NCBI RefSeq assembly: GCF_041021955.1
Contig: NZ_CP158375.1
Span: forward strand, 682,001 to 746,000
Source of the DNA: Caulobacter sp. 73W
GTDB taxonomy: Bacteria; Pseudomonadota; Alphaproteobacteria; Caulobacterales; Caulobacteraceae
Reading direction: 5' to 3'
Length of the DNA stretch: 64,000 nt
Shown here: in pieces, positions 52,068 through 61,298 of the stretch
How positions within the stretch are numbered: the first letter of the stretch is position 1
How the letters are laid out: each line of letters starts with the position of its first letter
Position numbers and translations under genes: made by a program
The notes under the pieces: model-generated
What the model was told of the DNA's origin: nothing
Database searches by the model: none
What the model saw: the letters and a program-made list of their open reading frames with translations, nothing else

Positions 52068-53579
52068 TCAACGCATGGTCGGAATCACGAAGGCGCTGTC
52101 CTCGCTCTCGCCTTCGGGCCAGCGGGCGGTGACGGTCTTCACCTTGGTGTAGAACTTCACGCCCTCCATGCCGTGCTGGTTGGTGTCGCCGAAGGCGCTG
52201 CGCTTCCAGCCGCCGAAGGTGTGATAGGCCACCGGCACCGGGATCGGCACGTTGATGCCGACCATGCCCACATTGACCTGCGCCGCGAACTCCCGCGCCG
52301 CCCGGCCGTTGCGGGTGAAGATCGCCACCCCGTTGCCGTACTGGTGCTCCGACGGCAGGCGCACGGCCTCCTCGAAGCTCTCGGCGCGGACGATCTGCAG
52401 CACCGGGCCGAAGATCTCTTCCTGGTAACTCTTCATCGCCGGCTTGACGTTGTCGAACAGGGTCGGGCCGATGAAGAAGCCCTTCTCGTAGCCCTGCAGG
52501 GCGAAGTCGCGGCCGTCGACCACCAGCTCGGCGCCCTCTTCGGCGCCCAGGCGGATGTAGTCGGCCACCTTGGCGCGGTGGGCGCTGGACACCACCGGGC
52601 CGTAGTGCGCCTCGCCGTCGGTGCTGACGCCGACCTTCAGGGTCTCGATCCCGGCGACCAGGCGTTCGCGAAGCTCGTCCGCCGTCGCCTTGCCCACGGG
52701 CACCACCACCGGCAGGGCCATGCACCGCTCGCCGGCCGAGCCGTAGGCCGCGCCCAGCAGGTCCTTCACCGTCTGGTCCATGTCGGCGTCGGGCAGGATG
52801 ATCCCGTGGTTCTTGGCCCCGCCCATGGCCTGGACGCGTTTGCCGTTCGCCGTGCCCTGGGAATAGACGTAGTGGGCGATGTCGGACGAGCCGACGAAGC
52901 TGACGGCCTTGATGTCCGGGTGCTGCAGGATGGCGTCCACGCTGACCTTGTCCCCATGCACGACGTTCAGCACGCCCTTCATGTCCAGGCCCAGCTCGGC
53001 GCCGGCCTGCATCATCAGTTCGGCCAGACGCACCGGAACCGACGGGTCCTTCTCGGACGGCTTCAGGATGAAGGTGTTGCCCACCGCGATGGCCACGCCG
53101 AACATCCACATCGGGATCATGGCGGGGAAGTTGAACGGCGTGATGCCCGCCGCCACGCCCAGGGGCTGGCGCATGGAATAGACGTCGATGCCCGGCCCGG
53201 CGCCCTCGGTGTACTCGCCCTTCAGGACGTGCGGGATGCCGCAGGCGAACTCGATCACCTCCAGGCCGCGCTGGATGTCGCCCTTGGAGTCGGCGATGAC
53301 CTTGCCGTGCTCGCTGGACAGCAGCTCGGCCAGCTGGCCCATGTTCGCCTCGACCAGGCGCTTGAACTCGAACATCACCCGCGCGCGGCGCTGCGGATTC
53401 ACCGTGCTCCAGACGCGCTGGGCGGCGACGGCGGCCTGCACCGCCGCGTCCAGTTCGGCGGGCGTCGCCAGCTGGACGCGAGCCTGGATCTCGCCGGTGT
53501 TGGGATTGAACACGTCGCCGAACCGGCCCGAGGCGCCCTCAAGGGCCTGACCGTTCACGAAATGGTGGATGCTGCGCAT
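52068..53579 (-). CDS. mmsA: CoA-acylating methylmalonate-semialdehyde dehydrogenase
   Basis: A 503-residue aldehyde dehydrogenase. ITPFNFPAMIPMWMFGVAIA, KPSEKDPSVPVRLAELM, YGSAGERCMALPVVV (catalytic Cys, with the Arg before it typical of MmsA) and GVKFYTKVKTVTARW identify the CoA-dependent methylmalonate/malonate-semialdehyde type of valine and beta-alanine or myo-inositol catabolism. The Met at 53579 has GGAGGAG upstream; a longer reading has no family match. It is the only aldehyde dehydrogenase in the window and is not the type expected for 2-oxoglutarate semialdehyde. Confidence 0.93.
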   Translation of the reverse strand: MRSIHHFVNGQALEGASGRFGDVFNPNTGEIQARVQLATPAELDAAVQAAVAAQRVWSTVNPQRRARVMFEFKRLVEANMGQLAELLSSEHGKVIADSKGDIQRGLEVIEFACGIPHVLKGEYTEGAGPGIDVYSMRQPLGVAAGITPFNFPAMIPMWMFGVAIAVGNTFILKPSEKDPSVPVRLAELMMQAGAELGLDMKGVLNVVHGDKVSVDAILQHPDIKAVSFVGSSDIAHYVYSQGTANGKRVQAMGGAKNHGIILPDADMDQTVKDLLGAAYGSAGERCMALPVVVPVGKATADELRERLVAGIETLKVGVSTDGEAHYGPVVSSAHRAKVADYIRLGAEEGAELVVDGRDFALQGYEKGFFIGPTLFDNVKPAMKSYQEEIFGPVLQIVRAESFEEAVRLPSEHQYGNGVAIFTRNGRAAREFAAQVNVGMVGINVPIPVPVAYHTFGGWKRSAFGDTNQHGMEGVKFYTKVKTVTARWPEGESEDSAFVIPTMR

Positions 53580-53714
53580 GGGGCTCCTCCGTAATTCTTG
53601 TTTTGCGGAACGAGCTATCAAACCACGCCGCGTTGGGCGAATGATTTTCGCCGAATGCGGCGACCTCACGGCGATGGCTGGCGCGAGGCGGGCGAACTCC
53701 GGTATCTGCGGAGC

Positions 53715-54084
53715 ATGGAAGATCACCTGACAACCTTCGGCGAGACGCGCGTTCTGGTCTGCGCGCCGCAAGGTGCGCTGCTGGCGGCGGAGACCGACGC
53801 GAACGACTTCATCGGCGCGGTGTGGTCGCATGAGGCGGAATGGGTCGCGATCCCGACCACGCGCCTGGGGCACGACTTCCTTCGGCTCAGCACCCGGCTG
53901 GCCGGCCTCGTGATCCAGAAGTTCGTCAACTATCGCCTGAACCTGGCCATCGTCGGCGACATTTCGAAGGAGATCGCCGGCAGCGACGCCCTGCGCGATT
54001 TCGTGCACGAGTTCGAACCAGGGCCTGTCCGTCTGGTTCGTTCCGGACCTTGAAACCCTGGGCGCGCGCCTCGCATCGCGCTGA
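53715..54084 (+). pseudogene. DUF4180 protein with a one-base frameshift near its end
   Basis: As written, the frame runs 112 residues (MEDHLTTFGETRVLV... LAIVGDISKEIAGSDALRDF) and ends in an unrelated tail. Removing one T at 54012-54013 turns HEFEPG into HESNQG and continues with LSVWFVPDLETLGARLASR to TGA at 54082-54084, matching the normal DUF4180 ending and giving 122 residues. The function of DUF4180 is unknown. Either a sequence error or a recent frame mutation; the rest is intact. Confidence 0.78.
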
Positions 54085-54177
54085 GGCCGCCTTCACGATC
54101 AAAAAGCTTGAGCGGCGTGTCGGATCGGTCGCGGGCCATCCGTCCTTGAGCCGACACCCAACGACTGAGGAGCACCA

Positions 54178-54735
54178 ATGTCCTTCCAGGCCTATCTCGA
54201 CGCCGTCCAGGCCAAGACCGGCAAGAGCCCCGCCGAGCTCAAGGCGCTCGCCGCCGCCAAGGGGCTGACCGGCCCCGGCGTGAAGGCCGGCGACGTGGTC
54301 GCCTGGCTCAAGGACGACTTCGACCTGGGCCGCGGCCACGCCATGGCGATCTTCGCCCTGCTCAAGGCCGACGTGGAGCCGCGCGGCGCGGCCGGCGACC
54401 GGATCGACAAGCTGTTCACCGGCCCCCGCGCGTCCCTGCGCCCGCTGTTCGACGCCGTGGCGGAGAAGGCCAGGGCCCTGGGCGAGGACGTCGATCTGGC
54501 CCCCACCGACACCTATGTCAGCCTGGTCCGGGGCTCGCGGAAGTTCGCCATCGTCCAGCCCGTGGCCGGCCGCCTGGACATCGGGATCAAGCGCAAGGCC
54601 GTCGGCCCCACCGAACGCTTCGCCGCCGCCGGCTCCTGGAACAGCATGGTCACGCACCGCGCCCGCCTGACCGACGCGGCCGAGATCGACGCCGAACTGG
54701 TCGAGTGGCTGTGGGCGGCCTATTCCGCCGCCTGA
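54178..54735 (+). CDS. DUF4287/DUF5655 domain protein
   Basis: A 185-residue protein. The N-terminal 75 residues are DUF4287 (FQAYLDAVQAKTGKSPAELK, DLGRGHAMAIFALLK), and the C-terminal 110 residues are DUF5655 (KLFTGPRASLRPLFDAV, DTYVSLVRGSRKFAIVQP). Both domains are of unknown function; DUF5655 is related to small DNA/methyltransferase-associated domains, but no such partner is here. GAGGAG precedes the ATG. The end overlaps the convergent TetR gene by 16 bp. Confidence 0.88.
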   Translation: MSFQAYLDAVQAKTGKSPAELKALAAAKGLTGPGVKAGDVVAWLKDDFDLGRGHAMAIFALLKADVEPRGAAGDRIDKLFTGPRASLRPLFDAVAEKARALGEDVDLAPTDTYVSLVRGSRKFAIVQPVAGRLDIGIKRKAVGPTERFAAAGSWNSMVTHRARLTDAAEIDAELVEWLWAAYSAA

Positions 54736-55376
54736 TCCGCCAGCACGCCCCGCGCCAGCATGGTCAGGTGCGTGCGGATCAGCGCTTCGCGCTCCGCCCA
54801 CGGAAAGCCCGGCCGCGCGATCAGCAGGGACACCAGGCCGTGCAGCCCGGCCCATAGGCACTGGGCGATGGCCTCCGGGTCATCGCCATGCGCCCGGCCC
54901 GCCGCGTGCAGGTTGCGGACGGCCTCGCGCAGGCTGTCGAAGGCCTGCATGGCGGGTTTGCCCGCCTTTTCCGCCGGCGTTTCCGCGACCTTGCCCGCCC
55001 CCTCGATCATGAAGGCCACGCGATAGGCGTCGGGGTTGTTTAGGCCGAAATCCACATAGACCCGCAGGTACTCCACCGCCTGCTCCAGCGGCGTTCCGGG
55101 CGTCGGCGTGAACCGCTCCAGCGCCTGGACCAGCAGGACGAAGGCCCGGTCGTGCAGCTCGTCGACGATCGCGTCGCGGCTCGGGAAGTAAGCGTAGAGA
55201 CTGGGCTGGGAGACGCCGACCGCCTCGGCGATCTGTCGGGTGGAGACGCCATGCACGCCCCGCTCGCCGATCAGGCGCAGGGCCTCGGCCAGGATCTCCT
55301 CCCGCCGCTCGCCGCCCTGCCCCTTCCGCTTGCGCGGCGACCGGGATACCGATGTTCTCGTGAATTCAGCGCTCAA
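54720..55376 (-). CDS. TetR family repressor of the RND efflux pair
   Basis: A 218-residue TetR protein: basic N terminus, then REEILAEALRLIGERGVHGV and TRQIAEAVGVSQPSLYAYFP, then a helical ligand domain. It is divergent from an RND adaptor/pump operon, with an inverted repeat (TAGGTTA / TAACCTA) in the 82-bp gap, which is the classical layout of a local efflux repressor. I use the TTG at 55376 because no ATG or GTG lies closer to the conserved region; the start is uncertain. Confidence 0.88.
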   Translation of the reverse strand: MSAEFTRTSVSRSPRKRKGQGGERREEILAEALRLIGERGVHGVSTRQIAEAVGVSQPSLYAYFPSRDAIVDELHDRAFVLLVQALERFTPTPGTPLEQAVEYLRVYVDFGLNNPDAYRVAFMIEGAGKVAETPAEKAGKPAMQAFDSLREAVRNLHAAGRAHGDDPEAIAQCLWAGLHGLVSLLIARPGFPWAEREALIRTHLTMLARGVLADQAAE

Positions 55377-55391
55377 GGTTCGGCAAACATC

Positions 55392-55428
55392 TTGACAGTG
55401 TTAGGTTACTTCGCTCACAGATAACCTA
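55392..55428 (+). promoter_or_regulatory. Candidate promoter and TetR operator of the RND operon
   Basis: TTGACA (55392-55397) is a -35-like element. Just downstream are TAGGTTA (55402-55408) and its inverse TAACCTA (55422-55428), separated by 13 bases, overlapping where polymerase would bind. I could not assign a clear -10 box. Confidence 0.55.
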
Positions 55429-55458
55429 TCACTGATCGGCTATCGGGGAAGACAGATC

Positions 55459-56544
55459 ATGCGGACCCTTCCGCTCCAGGGGCTTGCGGGCGTCGTGCTG
55501 GCGCTCGGCCTCGCCGCGTGCGGCGACAAGCCGGTCGAGGAGAACACCCCGCCCCCCGCCGTTCAGGCCGTGACCGCCCCCGCCGGCTCGCATCAGGCCG
55601 CCGTGGTCGCCACCGGCCGTATCGAGCGCCGGCGGGAGATGACCCTGTCCTTCCGCATCGGCGGGGTGATGACCGCCATGAACGTCGAGGCCGGCGATCC
55701 CGTCCGCGCCGGCCAGGCCCTGGCCAGCCTCGACCCGTCGGGCGTCAACGCCGGTCAGGCCCGCGCCTCGGCCGATGTCGAGCGCGCCCGCCGCGACCTG
55801 GATCGCGACCGCTCCCTCTATGAGAAGGGCTTCGTCTCCAAGCAGCGCATCGACGACCGCGCCAGCGCCCTGAAGGTCGCCCAGGCCGGCCTCGACGCCG
55901 CCGCCTTCGACCGCCGCTGGGCTCGGCTGTCCTCGCCCGCCGACGGCGTGGTGCTGGAACGCCTGGCCCAGGCGGGCGAGGTCGTTCAACCCGGCCAGGC
56001 CGTCCTGCGGGTCGCCGACCTGAACAGCCCCCTGGTCATGCGCGTCCCGGTCCCCGACCGCGAGGTCACACGCCTGCGCGTCGGCGCCCCGGCCAAGGTG
56101 ACGCTGGCCGAGGGCGGCGCCGCCCTGACCGGCCGCGTCACCCGCATCGGCCAGCAGGCCGGCGCCCGCACCGGCGCGGTGGATGTCGAGATCGAGCTGG
56201 GCGCAGTCCCCGGCCTGCGCAGCGGCCAGATCGCCACCGCCGAGATCACCGCCGCGTCTCCCGCCGGCGCGGCCGAGCCGATGGTCCGCATTCCCGCCGA
56301 GGCGATCCTGGAAGCCCAGGGCGCCAGCGCCCACGTCTTCCTGATCGAGGGCGACGTCGCCCGCCGCCGCCCGGTCCGCTTCGGCGGCTTCGACGGCGAT
56401 GACGCCCTGGTCGCCGGCCTGCCCGCCGGCGCGCGCATCGCCACGGCCGGGGCCGGCTTCATCGGCGACGGCGACAAGGTGCGGGTGATCGACCCCGCCG
56501 CCCTCAGCGCCGCGCCCGCCAGCCCGAGCAAGGCGGCGCACTGA
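55459..56544 (+). CDS. RND efflux periplasmic adaptor (membrane fusion lipoprotein)
   Basis: A 361-residue HlyD/AcrA-type adaptor with a lipobox (LALGLAACGDK, Cys about residue 21). The biotinyl-lipoyl-like hairpin (VVATGRIERRREMTLSFRIG, VEAGDPVRAGQALASLDPS), a short coiled-coil arm (DVERARRDLDRDRSLYEKGF) and beta-barrel parts follow. It links the inner-membrane pump to an outer-membrane channel. Its stop overlaps the pump's start by one base. No TolC-like gene is adjacent, so a chromosomal TolC elsewhere would complete the pump. Confidence 0.93.
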   Translation: MRTLPLQGLAGVVLALGLAACGDKPVEENTPPPAVQAVTAPAGSHQAAVVATGRIERRREMTLSFRIGGVMTAMNVEAGDPVRAGQALASLDPSGVNAGQARASADVERARRDLDRDRSLYEKGFVSKQRIDDRASALKVAQAGLDAAAFDRRWARLSSPADGVVLERLAQAGEVVQPGQAVLRVADLNSPLVMRVPVPDREVTRLRVGAPAKVTLAEGGAALTGRVTRIGQQAGARTGAVDVEIELGAVPGLRSGQIATAEITAASPAGAAEPMVRIPAEAILEAQGASAHVFLIEGDVARRRPVRFGGFDGDDALVAGLPAGARIATAGAGFIGDGDKVRVIDPAALSAAPASPSKAAH

Positions 56545-59500
56545 TGAACTTCAACCCTGCCGCCTTCGCGGTCCGGCGCTGGCAGTTCACGCTGGTCGCC
56601 TTCGGCCTGCTGATCGCCCTGGGCGTCAACGCCCTGATGACCACGCCCCGGTCCGAGGACCCGCAGTTTCCCACCCCGATCTACATCATCCAGGCGGTGA
56701 TGCCCGGCGCCGAGCCGGCGGACATGGAGCAGCTGGTCGCCAAGCCGATCGAAGACGTCATGGCCGGCCTCGACAACGTCAACGAAGTCGCCTCCACCAG
56801 CGTCGACGGCGCCGCCACCGTGCAGCTGGAGTTCGACTGGGGCGTCGATCCGGAGCGCAAGTACGACGAGGTCCTGCGCGAACTGAACGCCCTCCGCCCG
56901 AACCTGCCGGCCGGCATCGTCAACCTGGAGGTCCGGCGCATCCGGACCATCGAGGTGGCCTTCGTCCAGACCGCCCTGGTCTCCGACGTCCTGCCCATGC
57001 GCCGCCTGGAAAAGCTGGCCGACCGCATGCGCGAGCGGCTGGAACGCGTGCCCGGCGTGCGCAAGGGCGAGTACTGGGGCGCGCCGGCCTCCGAGGTCCG
57101 CGTCTCGCTCAATCCAGGCCGACTGACCGAGCTGCGCCTGCCGCCCAGCGCCGTGGCCGACGCCCTGCGCGCCGCCGGCTCCGACGTTCCGATCGGCGCC
57201 ATCCACGCCGGCGATCGCCGCTTCAACGTCAAGTCGGGCGGTGCCTTCCGCTCCCTGGAGACGGTCAAGAACACCCCCGTGCGCGAGATGAACGGTCAGG
57301 TCGTTCGGGTGCGGGACGTGGCCGACGTCGCCTGGGCCCAGGACGAGGCCAACCACCTCGCCCGCTTCGACGGCAGGCGCGCGGTGTTCGTCACCGCCAT
57401 GCCCAAGGACGGCGTGGACGTCACCAAGGTCACCGACGACGTCAACGCCGAGCTCGACGAGTTCGAAAAGACCCTGCCCGCCGGGGTGAAGCTGGAGCGC
57501 GCCTTCCAGCAGTCGGAGAACATCAAGCACCGCCTGGGCTCGCTGTTCCGCGACTTCGGCCTGGCCCTGGCCCTGGTGCTGGTCACCCTGCTGCCGCTCG
57601 GCATCCGGGCCAGCGGCGTGGTCATGCTGTCGATCCCGCTGTCGCTGCTGATCGGCCTGGCCCTGGTTCAGGCCTTCGGCTTCACCATCAATCAGCTGTC
57701 CATCGCCGGCTTCGTGCTGTCGCTGGGCCTGCTGGTCGATGACTCCATCGTCGTCACCGAGAACATCGCCCGCCACCTGCGCGAGGGCGAGGACCGCACC
57801 ACCGCCGCCATCAAGGCCACCGGCCAGATCTCCCTGGCGGTGATCGGCTGCACCGCCACCCTTATGCTGGCCTTCCTGCCCCTGCTGGCCCTGCCCGGCG
57901 GCGCGGGTCAGTTCATCAAGTCGCTGCCGGTCACCGTCCTCTGCACGGTCGGCGCCTCGCTGATCGTATCCCTGACCATCATCCCGTTCCTGGCCAGCCG
58001 CATGCTGTCGCGGCAGGAGGACCCGGAGGGCAACCGCATCCTTCGCGCCGTCAACGGCGGCATCCACCGCTTCTACACGCCGATCCTGCACCGGGCGCTG
58101 GGCCGTCCGTGGCTGGCCTCGGCGATCCTCGGCGCGATCTGCCTGACCGCCGTGCCGATCATGGGGATCATCGGCTCCAGCCTGTTCCCGCCGGCCGAGA
58201 CCCCGCAGTTCCTGGTCCGCGTGGAGACGCCTGAGGGCACGGCCCTAGAGCGCACCGACAAGGCCCTGCGCTTCGTTGAACAGCGTCTGTCCCGAGAGCC
58301 GGAGATCCGCTGGGTCGCCGCCAATCTGGGCCGGGGCAATCCGCGCATCTACTACAACCAAGGCCAGGGAAACGCCCAGGCCAACTACGCCGAGGTTTTC
58401 ACCACCCTGGAGAAGTGGGAGCCGGGCGAGAGCGAAAAGCTGCTCGATTCCATCCGGGCCGACTTCGCCAACTATCCCGGCGCCAAGATCAGCCTGATCA
58501 CCTTCACCAACGGCCCGCCCGTCGACGCCCCGGTCCAGGTCCGCATCCGCGGCCAGAACCTGCAAGTGCTCAAGGCCCTGGCCGACCGCGCCGAGCGGAT
58601 CATCAAGGCGACCCCCGGCACGCGCGACGTGGACAATCCCCTGCGCCTGGCCCGCACCGATCTGGATCTCGGCGTGGACGAAGCCAAGGCCGCCGCCCTC
58701 GGCGTGCCGGCCGGCGCCGCCCGCCGCGTGGCCCGCCTGGCCCTTTCGGGCGAGGAGACCAGCCGCTTCCGCGACGTCGACGGCGACGACTACGCCGTGC
58801 GGGTGCGCCTGCCCATGGACGACCGCAACGACCTGTCGGCCCTGACCGGCATCTATGTCCCCACCGCCGACGGCCGCTCCGCCCCCCTGGGCGCCGTGGC
58901 CGAGCCGACCTTCCGCTCCAGCCCGGCCAACATCAGCCGCTATGAGCGCGAACGCACGGTCAGCATCAGCTCGGAGGTGAAGACCGGCTACCTGACCTCG
59001 GCGGTGACCGCCGACGTGATCAAGCGGCTGGAGGCCGAGCTGTCCCTGCCCCCCGGCTATCGCCTGGCCATCGGCGGCGAGGCCGAGGCGCAGCAGGAGA
59101 GCTTCGGCGGCATGGGCGCGGCGATCATGGTCGCCATCGGCGGCATCCTGGCCGTGCTGGTGCTGGAGTTCGGCAAGTTCCGCACCGCCCTGGTGGTGGC
59201 CGGCGTCATCCCGCTGGGCATCTTCGGCGCGGCGGCCGCCCTGATGGTCACCGGCCACAGCCTGTCGTTCACGGCGACCATCGGCCTGATCGCCCTCATC
59301 GGCATCGAGATCAAGAACTCCATCCTGCTGGTGGATTTCACCGAACAGCTCCGCAAGGAGGGCATGCCCCTGCGCGAGGCCATCGAGAAGGCCGGCGAGG
59401 TGCGCTTCCTCCCCGTGCTGCTGACCTCGGTCACGGCCATAGGCGGGCTGCTGCCCTTGGCGATGGAGGGGTCGGGCCTCTATTCGCCCCTGGCCATCGC

Positions 59501-59633
59501 CATCATCGGCGGCCTGATCACCTCCACCCTTCTGTCGCGGGTGGCGACCCCGGTCACCTACTGGCTGCTGGAGCGCGGCAAGGAAGACGGCGGCTTCGGC
59601 CTGATGGAGTGGCTGCGGGGGCGGTTCGCCTAA
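56544..59633 (+). CDS. RND efflux transporter, inner-membrane pump
   Basis: A 1029-residue AcrB/MexF-type proton antiporter with 12 membrane helices in two halves. The sequence starts FAVRRWQFTLVAFGLLIALG. The porter domain has TTPRSEDPQFPTPIYIIQAV; GFVLSLGLLVDDSIVVTENI and GLIALIGIEIKNSILLVDF mark helices 4 and 10 with Asp residues in the proton path. Sequence style (MPGAEPADMEQLVAKPIEDV) places it in the HAE-1-like group related to MdtB/CzcA rather than the classical AcrB. Substrate is unknown. It forms an operon with the adaptor and is probably repressed by the divergent TetR. Confidence 0.94.
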   Translation: MNFNPAAFAVRRWQFTLVAFGLLIALGVNALMTTPRSEDPQFPTPIYIIQAVMPGAEPADMEQLVAKPIEDVMAGLDNVNEVASTSVDGAATVQLEFDWGVDPERKYDEVLRELNALRPNLPAGIVNLEVRRIRTIEVAFVQTALVSDVLPMRRLEKLADRMRERLERVPGVRKGEYWGAPASEVRVSLNPGRLTELRLPPSAVADALRAAGSDVPIGAIHAGDRRFNVKSGGAFRSLETVKNTPVREMNGQVVRVRDVADVAWAQDEANHLARFDGRRAVFVTAMPKDGVDVTKVTDDVNAELDEFEKTLPAGVKLERAFQQSENIKHRLGSLFRDFGLALALVLVTLLPLGIRASGVVMLSIPLSLLIGLALVQAFGFTINQLSIAGFVLSLGLLVDDSIVVTENIARHLREGEDRTTAAIKATGQISLAVIGCTATLMLAFLPLLALPGGAGQFIKSLPVTVLCTVGASLIVSLTIIPFLASRMLSRQEDPEGNRILRAVNGGIHRFYTPILHRALGRPWLASAILGAICLTAVPIMGIIGSSLFPPAETPQFLVRVETPEGTALERTDKALRFVEQRLSREPEIRWVAANLGRGNPRIYYNQGQGNAQANYAEVFTTLEKWEPGESEKLLDSIRADFANYPGAKISLITFTNGPPVDAPVQVRIRGQNLQVLKALADRAERIIKATPGTRDVDNPLRLARTDLDLGVDEAKAAALGVPAGAARRVARLALSGEETSRFRDVDGDDYAVRVRLPMDDRNDLSALTGIYVPTADGRSAPLGAVAEPTFRSSPANISRYERERTVSISSEVKTGYLTSAVTADVIKRLEAELSLPPGYRLAIGGEAEAQQESFGGMGAAIMVAIGGILAVLVLEFGKFRTALVVAGVIPLGIFGAAAALMVTGHSLSFTATIGLIALIGIEIKNSILLVDFTEQLRKEGMPLREAIEKAGEVRFLPVLLTSVTAIGGLLPLAMEGSGLYSPLAIAIIGGLITSTLLSRVATPVTYWLLERGKEDGGFGLMEWLRGRFA

Positions 59634-59699
59634 AACTGGATGTAAGTTGCCCGCCCCTCGGTTTCGTCTTCACCTGTCCGCTCTTACGGAGGAGGCTTG

Positions 59700-61169
59700 A
59701 TGAAGACGATCCTTGCGGCGGCGCTCGCCATGGCGGCGGTGACCACCGCCCATGCCGAAACCTCGGCCGAACGGACTGCGGCCTATCTGAAGAAGATCGC
59801 CGCGGAGGACCGGGCCGAGGCGCCGGGCAAACCGCCGCTCAACAGCGTCATCGCGGTCAGCCCCGTCGCCCTCGACCAGGCCCGCGCCCGCGACGCCGAG
59901 CGCAAGGCGGGCAAGGTCCGCGGCCCCATCCACGGCTGGGCGATCCTGCTGAAGGACAACATCGACAGCAGCGAGTTGCCGACCACCGCCGGCTCCCTGG
60001 CCCTGAAGGACAACATGACCGGCCGCGACGCGCCGCTGGTCGCCAACCTGCGCCAGGCCGGCGCGGTCATCCTGGGCAAGACCAACCTGTCGGAGTGGGC
60101 CAATTTCCGCTCCACCTCCTCGCTCAGCGGGTGGAGCGCCGTGGGCGGCCTGACCCGCAACGCCCATGACCGCCTGCGCAACGCCTGCGGCTCCAGCGCC
60201 GGCAGCGGCACGGCCGTGGCCGCCGGCTTCGCCGACGCCGCGGTGGGGACCGAGACCAACGGCTCAGTCATCTGTCCCGCCGCCGTCAACGGCATCGTCG
60301 GCTTCAAGCCCACGGTCGGCCTGGTCAGCCGCACCCATGTGGTTCCGATCAGCGCCAGCCAGGACACGGCCGGCCCGATGACCCGGACGGTGTCGGACGC
60401 CGCCGCCCTGCTGACCGCTATGGCCGGCTCCGACCCTGCCGACCCGGCCACCGCCCAGGCCGACGCCAGGAAGACCGAGTTCCTCGCCGCCCTGAACAAG
60501 GACGCCCTGAAGGGGACCCGCATCGGCGTCGCCCGCTATGCCGCCGGCTTCCACCCCGAGACCGACGCGGTGTTCGAAAAGGCGCTGGCGACGCTGAAGG
60601 CCCAGGGCGCGATCCTGGTGGACATCAAGAGCTTCCCCCGCCGAAGCGAGATCAGCCCGCTGGAGAACAGGATCCTGTGCGTGGAGTTCAAGGCCGGCCT
60701 CGCCGCCTATCTCGCCTCCACCGATCCGACCAAGGTGAAGCCGCGCAACCTCACTGACCTGATCGCCTTCAACAAGGCGCACGCGGCGCAGGAGATGCCG
60801 CTCTTCGCCCAGGAGCTGTTCGAGATCTGCGACCGAGCCAAGACGCCGGACGATGCCGACTACCTGAAGGCCAAGGCCGACGCCCATCGCATCGCGGGAC
60901 CCGAAGGCATCGATGTCCTGCTCAAGCAGAACGACGTGGTCGCCATCGTCGCCCCGACCATGGCCCCGGCCTATCTGATCGATCCCGTCCTGCGCGGCGG
61001 CTATGTAGGCGGCGGCATCGGCGGCCCGGCGGCGGTGGCCGGCTATCCGCACCTGACCGTGCCCATGGGCAAGGTGAAGGACCTGCCCGTCGGCCTGTCC
61101 ATCCTCGGCACGGCCTGGGACGACGCGCGGGTGCTGAGCTTGGGGTATGCGTTCGAGCAAGGAAGATAG
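59700..61169 (+). CDS. Amidase signature family enzyme, exported
   Basis: A 489-residue amidase with a Sec signal peptide (MKTILAAALAMAAVTTAHA). The catalytic triad regions are present: Lys in AILLKDNIDSS, cis-Ser in ACGSSAGSGTAVAAGF, and the nucleophile Ser in GTETNGSVICPAAVNG, followed by VGFKPTVGLVS. Family members hydrolyse amide bonds of aliphatic or aryl amides, peptide amides or acyl amides; substrate unknown. I use the ATG at 59700, with GGAGG upstream; a TTG directly before it is also possible. It ends at element R5. Confidence 0.9.
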   Translation: MKTILAAALAMAAVTTAHAETSAERTAAYLKKIAAEDRAEAPGKPPLNSVIAVSPVALDQARARDAERKAGKVRGPIHGWAILLKDNIDSSELPTTAGSLALKDNMTGRDAPLVANLRQAGAVILGKTNLSEWANFRSTSSLSGWSAVGGLTRNAHDRLRNACGSSAGSGTAVAAGFADAAVGTETNGSVICPAAVNGIVGFKPTVGLVSRTHVVPISASQDTAGPMTRTVSDAAALLTAMAGSDPADPATAQADARKTEFLAALNKDALKGTRIGVARYAAGFHPETDAVFEKALATLKAQGAILVDIKSFPRRSEISPLENRILCVEFKAGLAAYLASTDPTKVKPRNLTDLIAFNKAHAAQEMPLFAQELFEICDRAKTPDDADYLKAKADAHRIAGPEGIDVLLKQNDVVAIVAPTMAPAYLIDPVLRGGYVGGGIGGPAAVAGYPHLTVPMGKVKDLPVGLSILGTAWDDARVLSLGYAFEQGR

Positions 61170-61172
61170 CCC

Positions 61173-61285
61173 CCTTCTCCCTTGATGGGAGAAGGGTCGG
61201 GGATGAGGGTGATACGGCGTCGGACGCCGATCCGCTGAACCTCAGCAGTCACCCTCACCCTGCCCTCTCCCATCAAGGGAGAGGG
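61173..61285. repeat. Intergenic palindromic element R5
   Basis: Arms TCTCCCTTGATGGGAGAAGG and the inverse-type CCTCTCCCATCAAGGGAGAG enclose GCTGAACCTCAGCAGTCACC. It lies between the convergent amidase and acyl-CoA dehydrogenase genes and could terminate both. Confidence 0.82.
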
Positions 61286-61298
61286 TTCACCCGACAAA

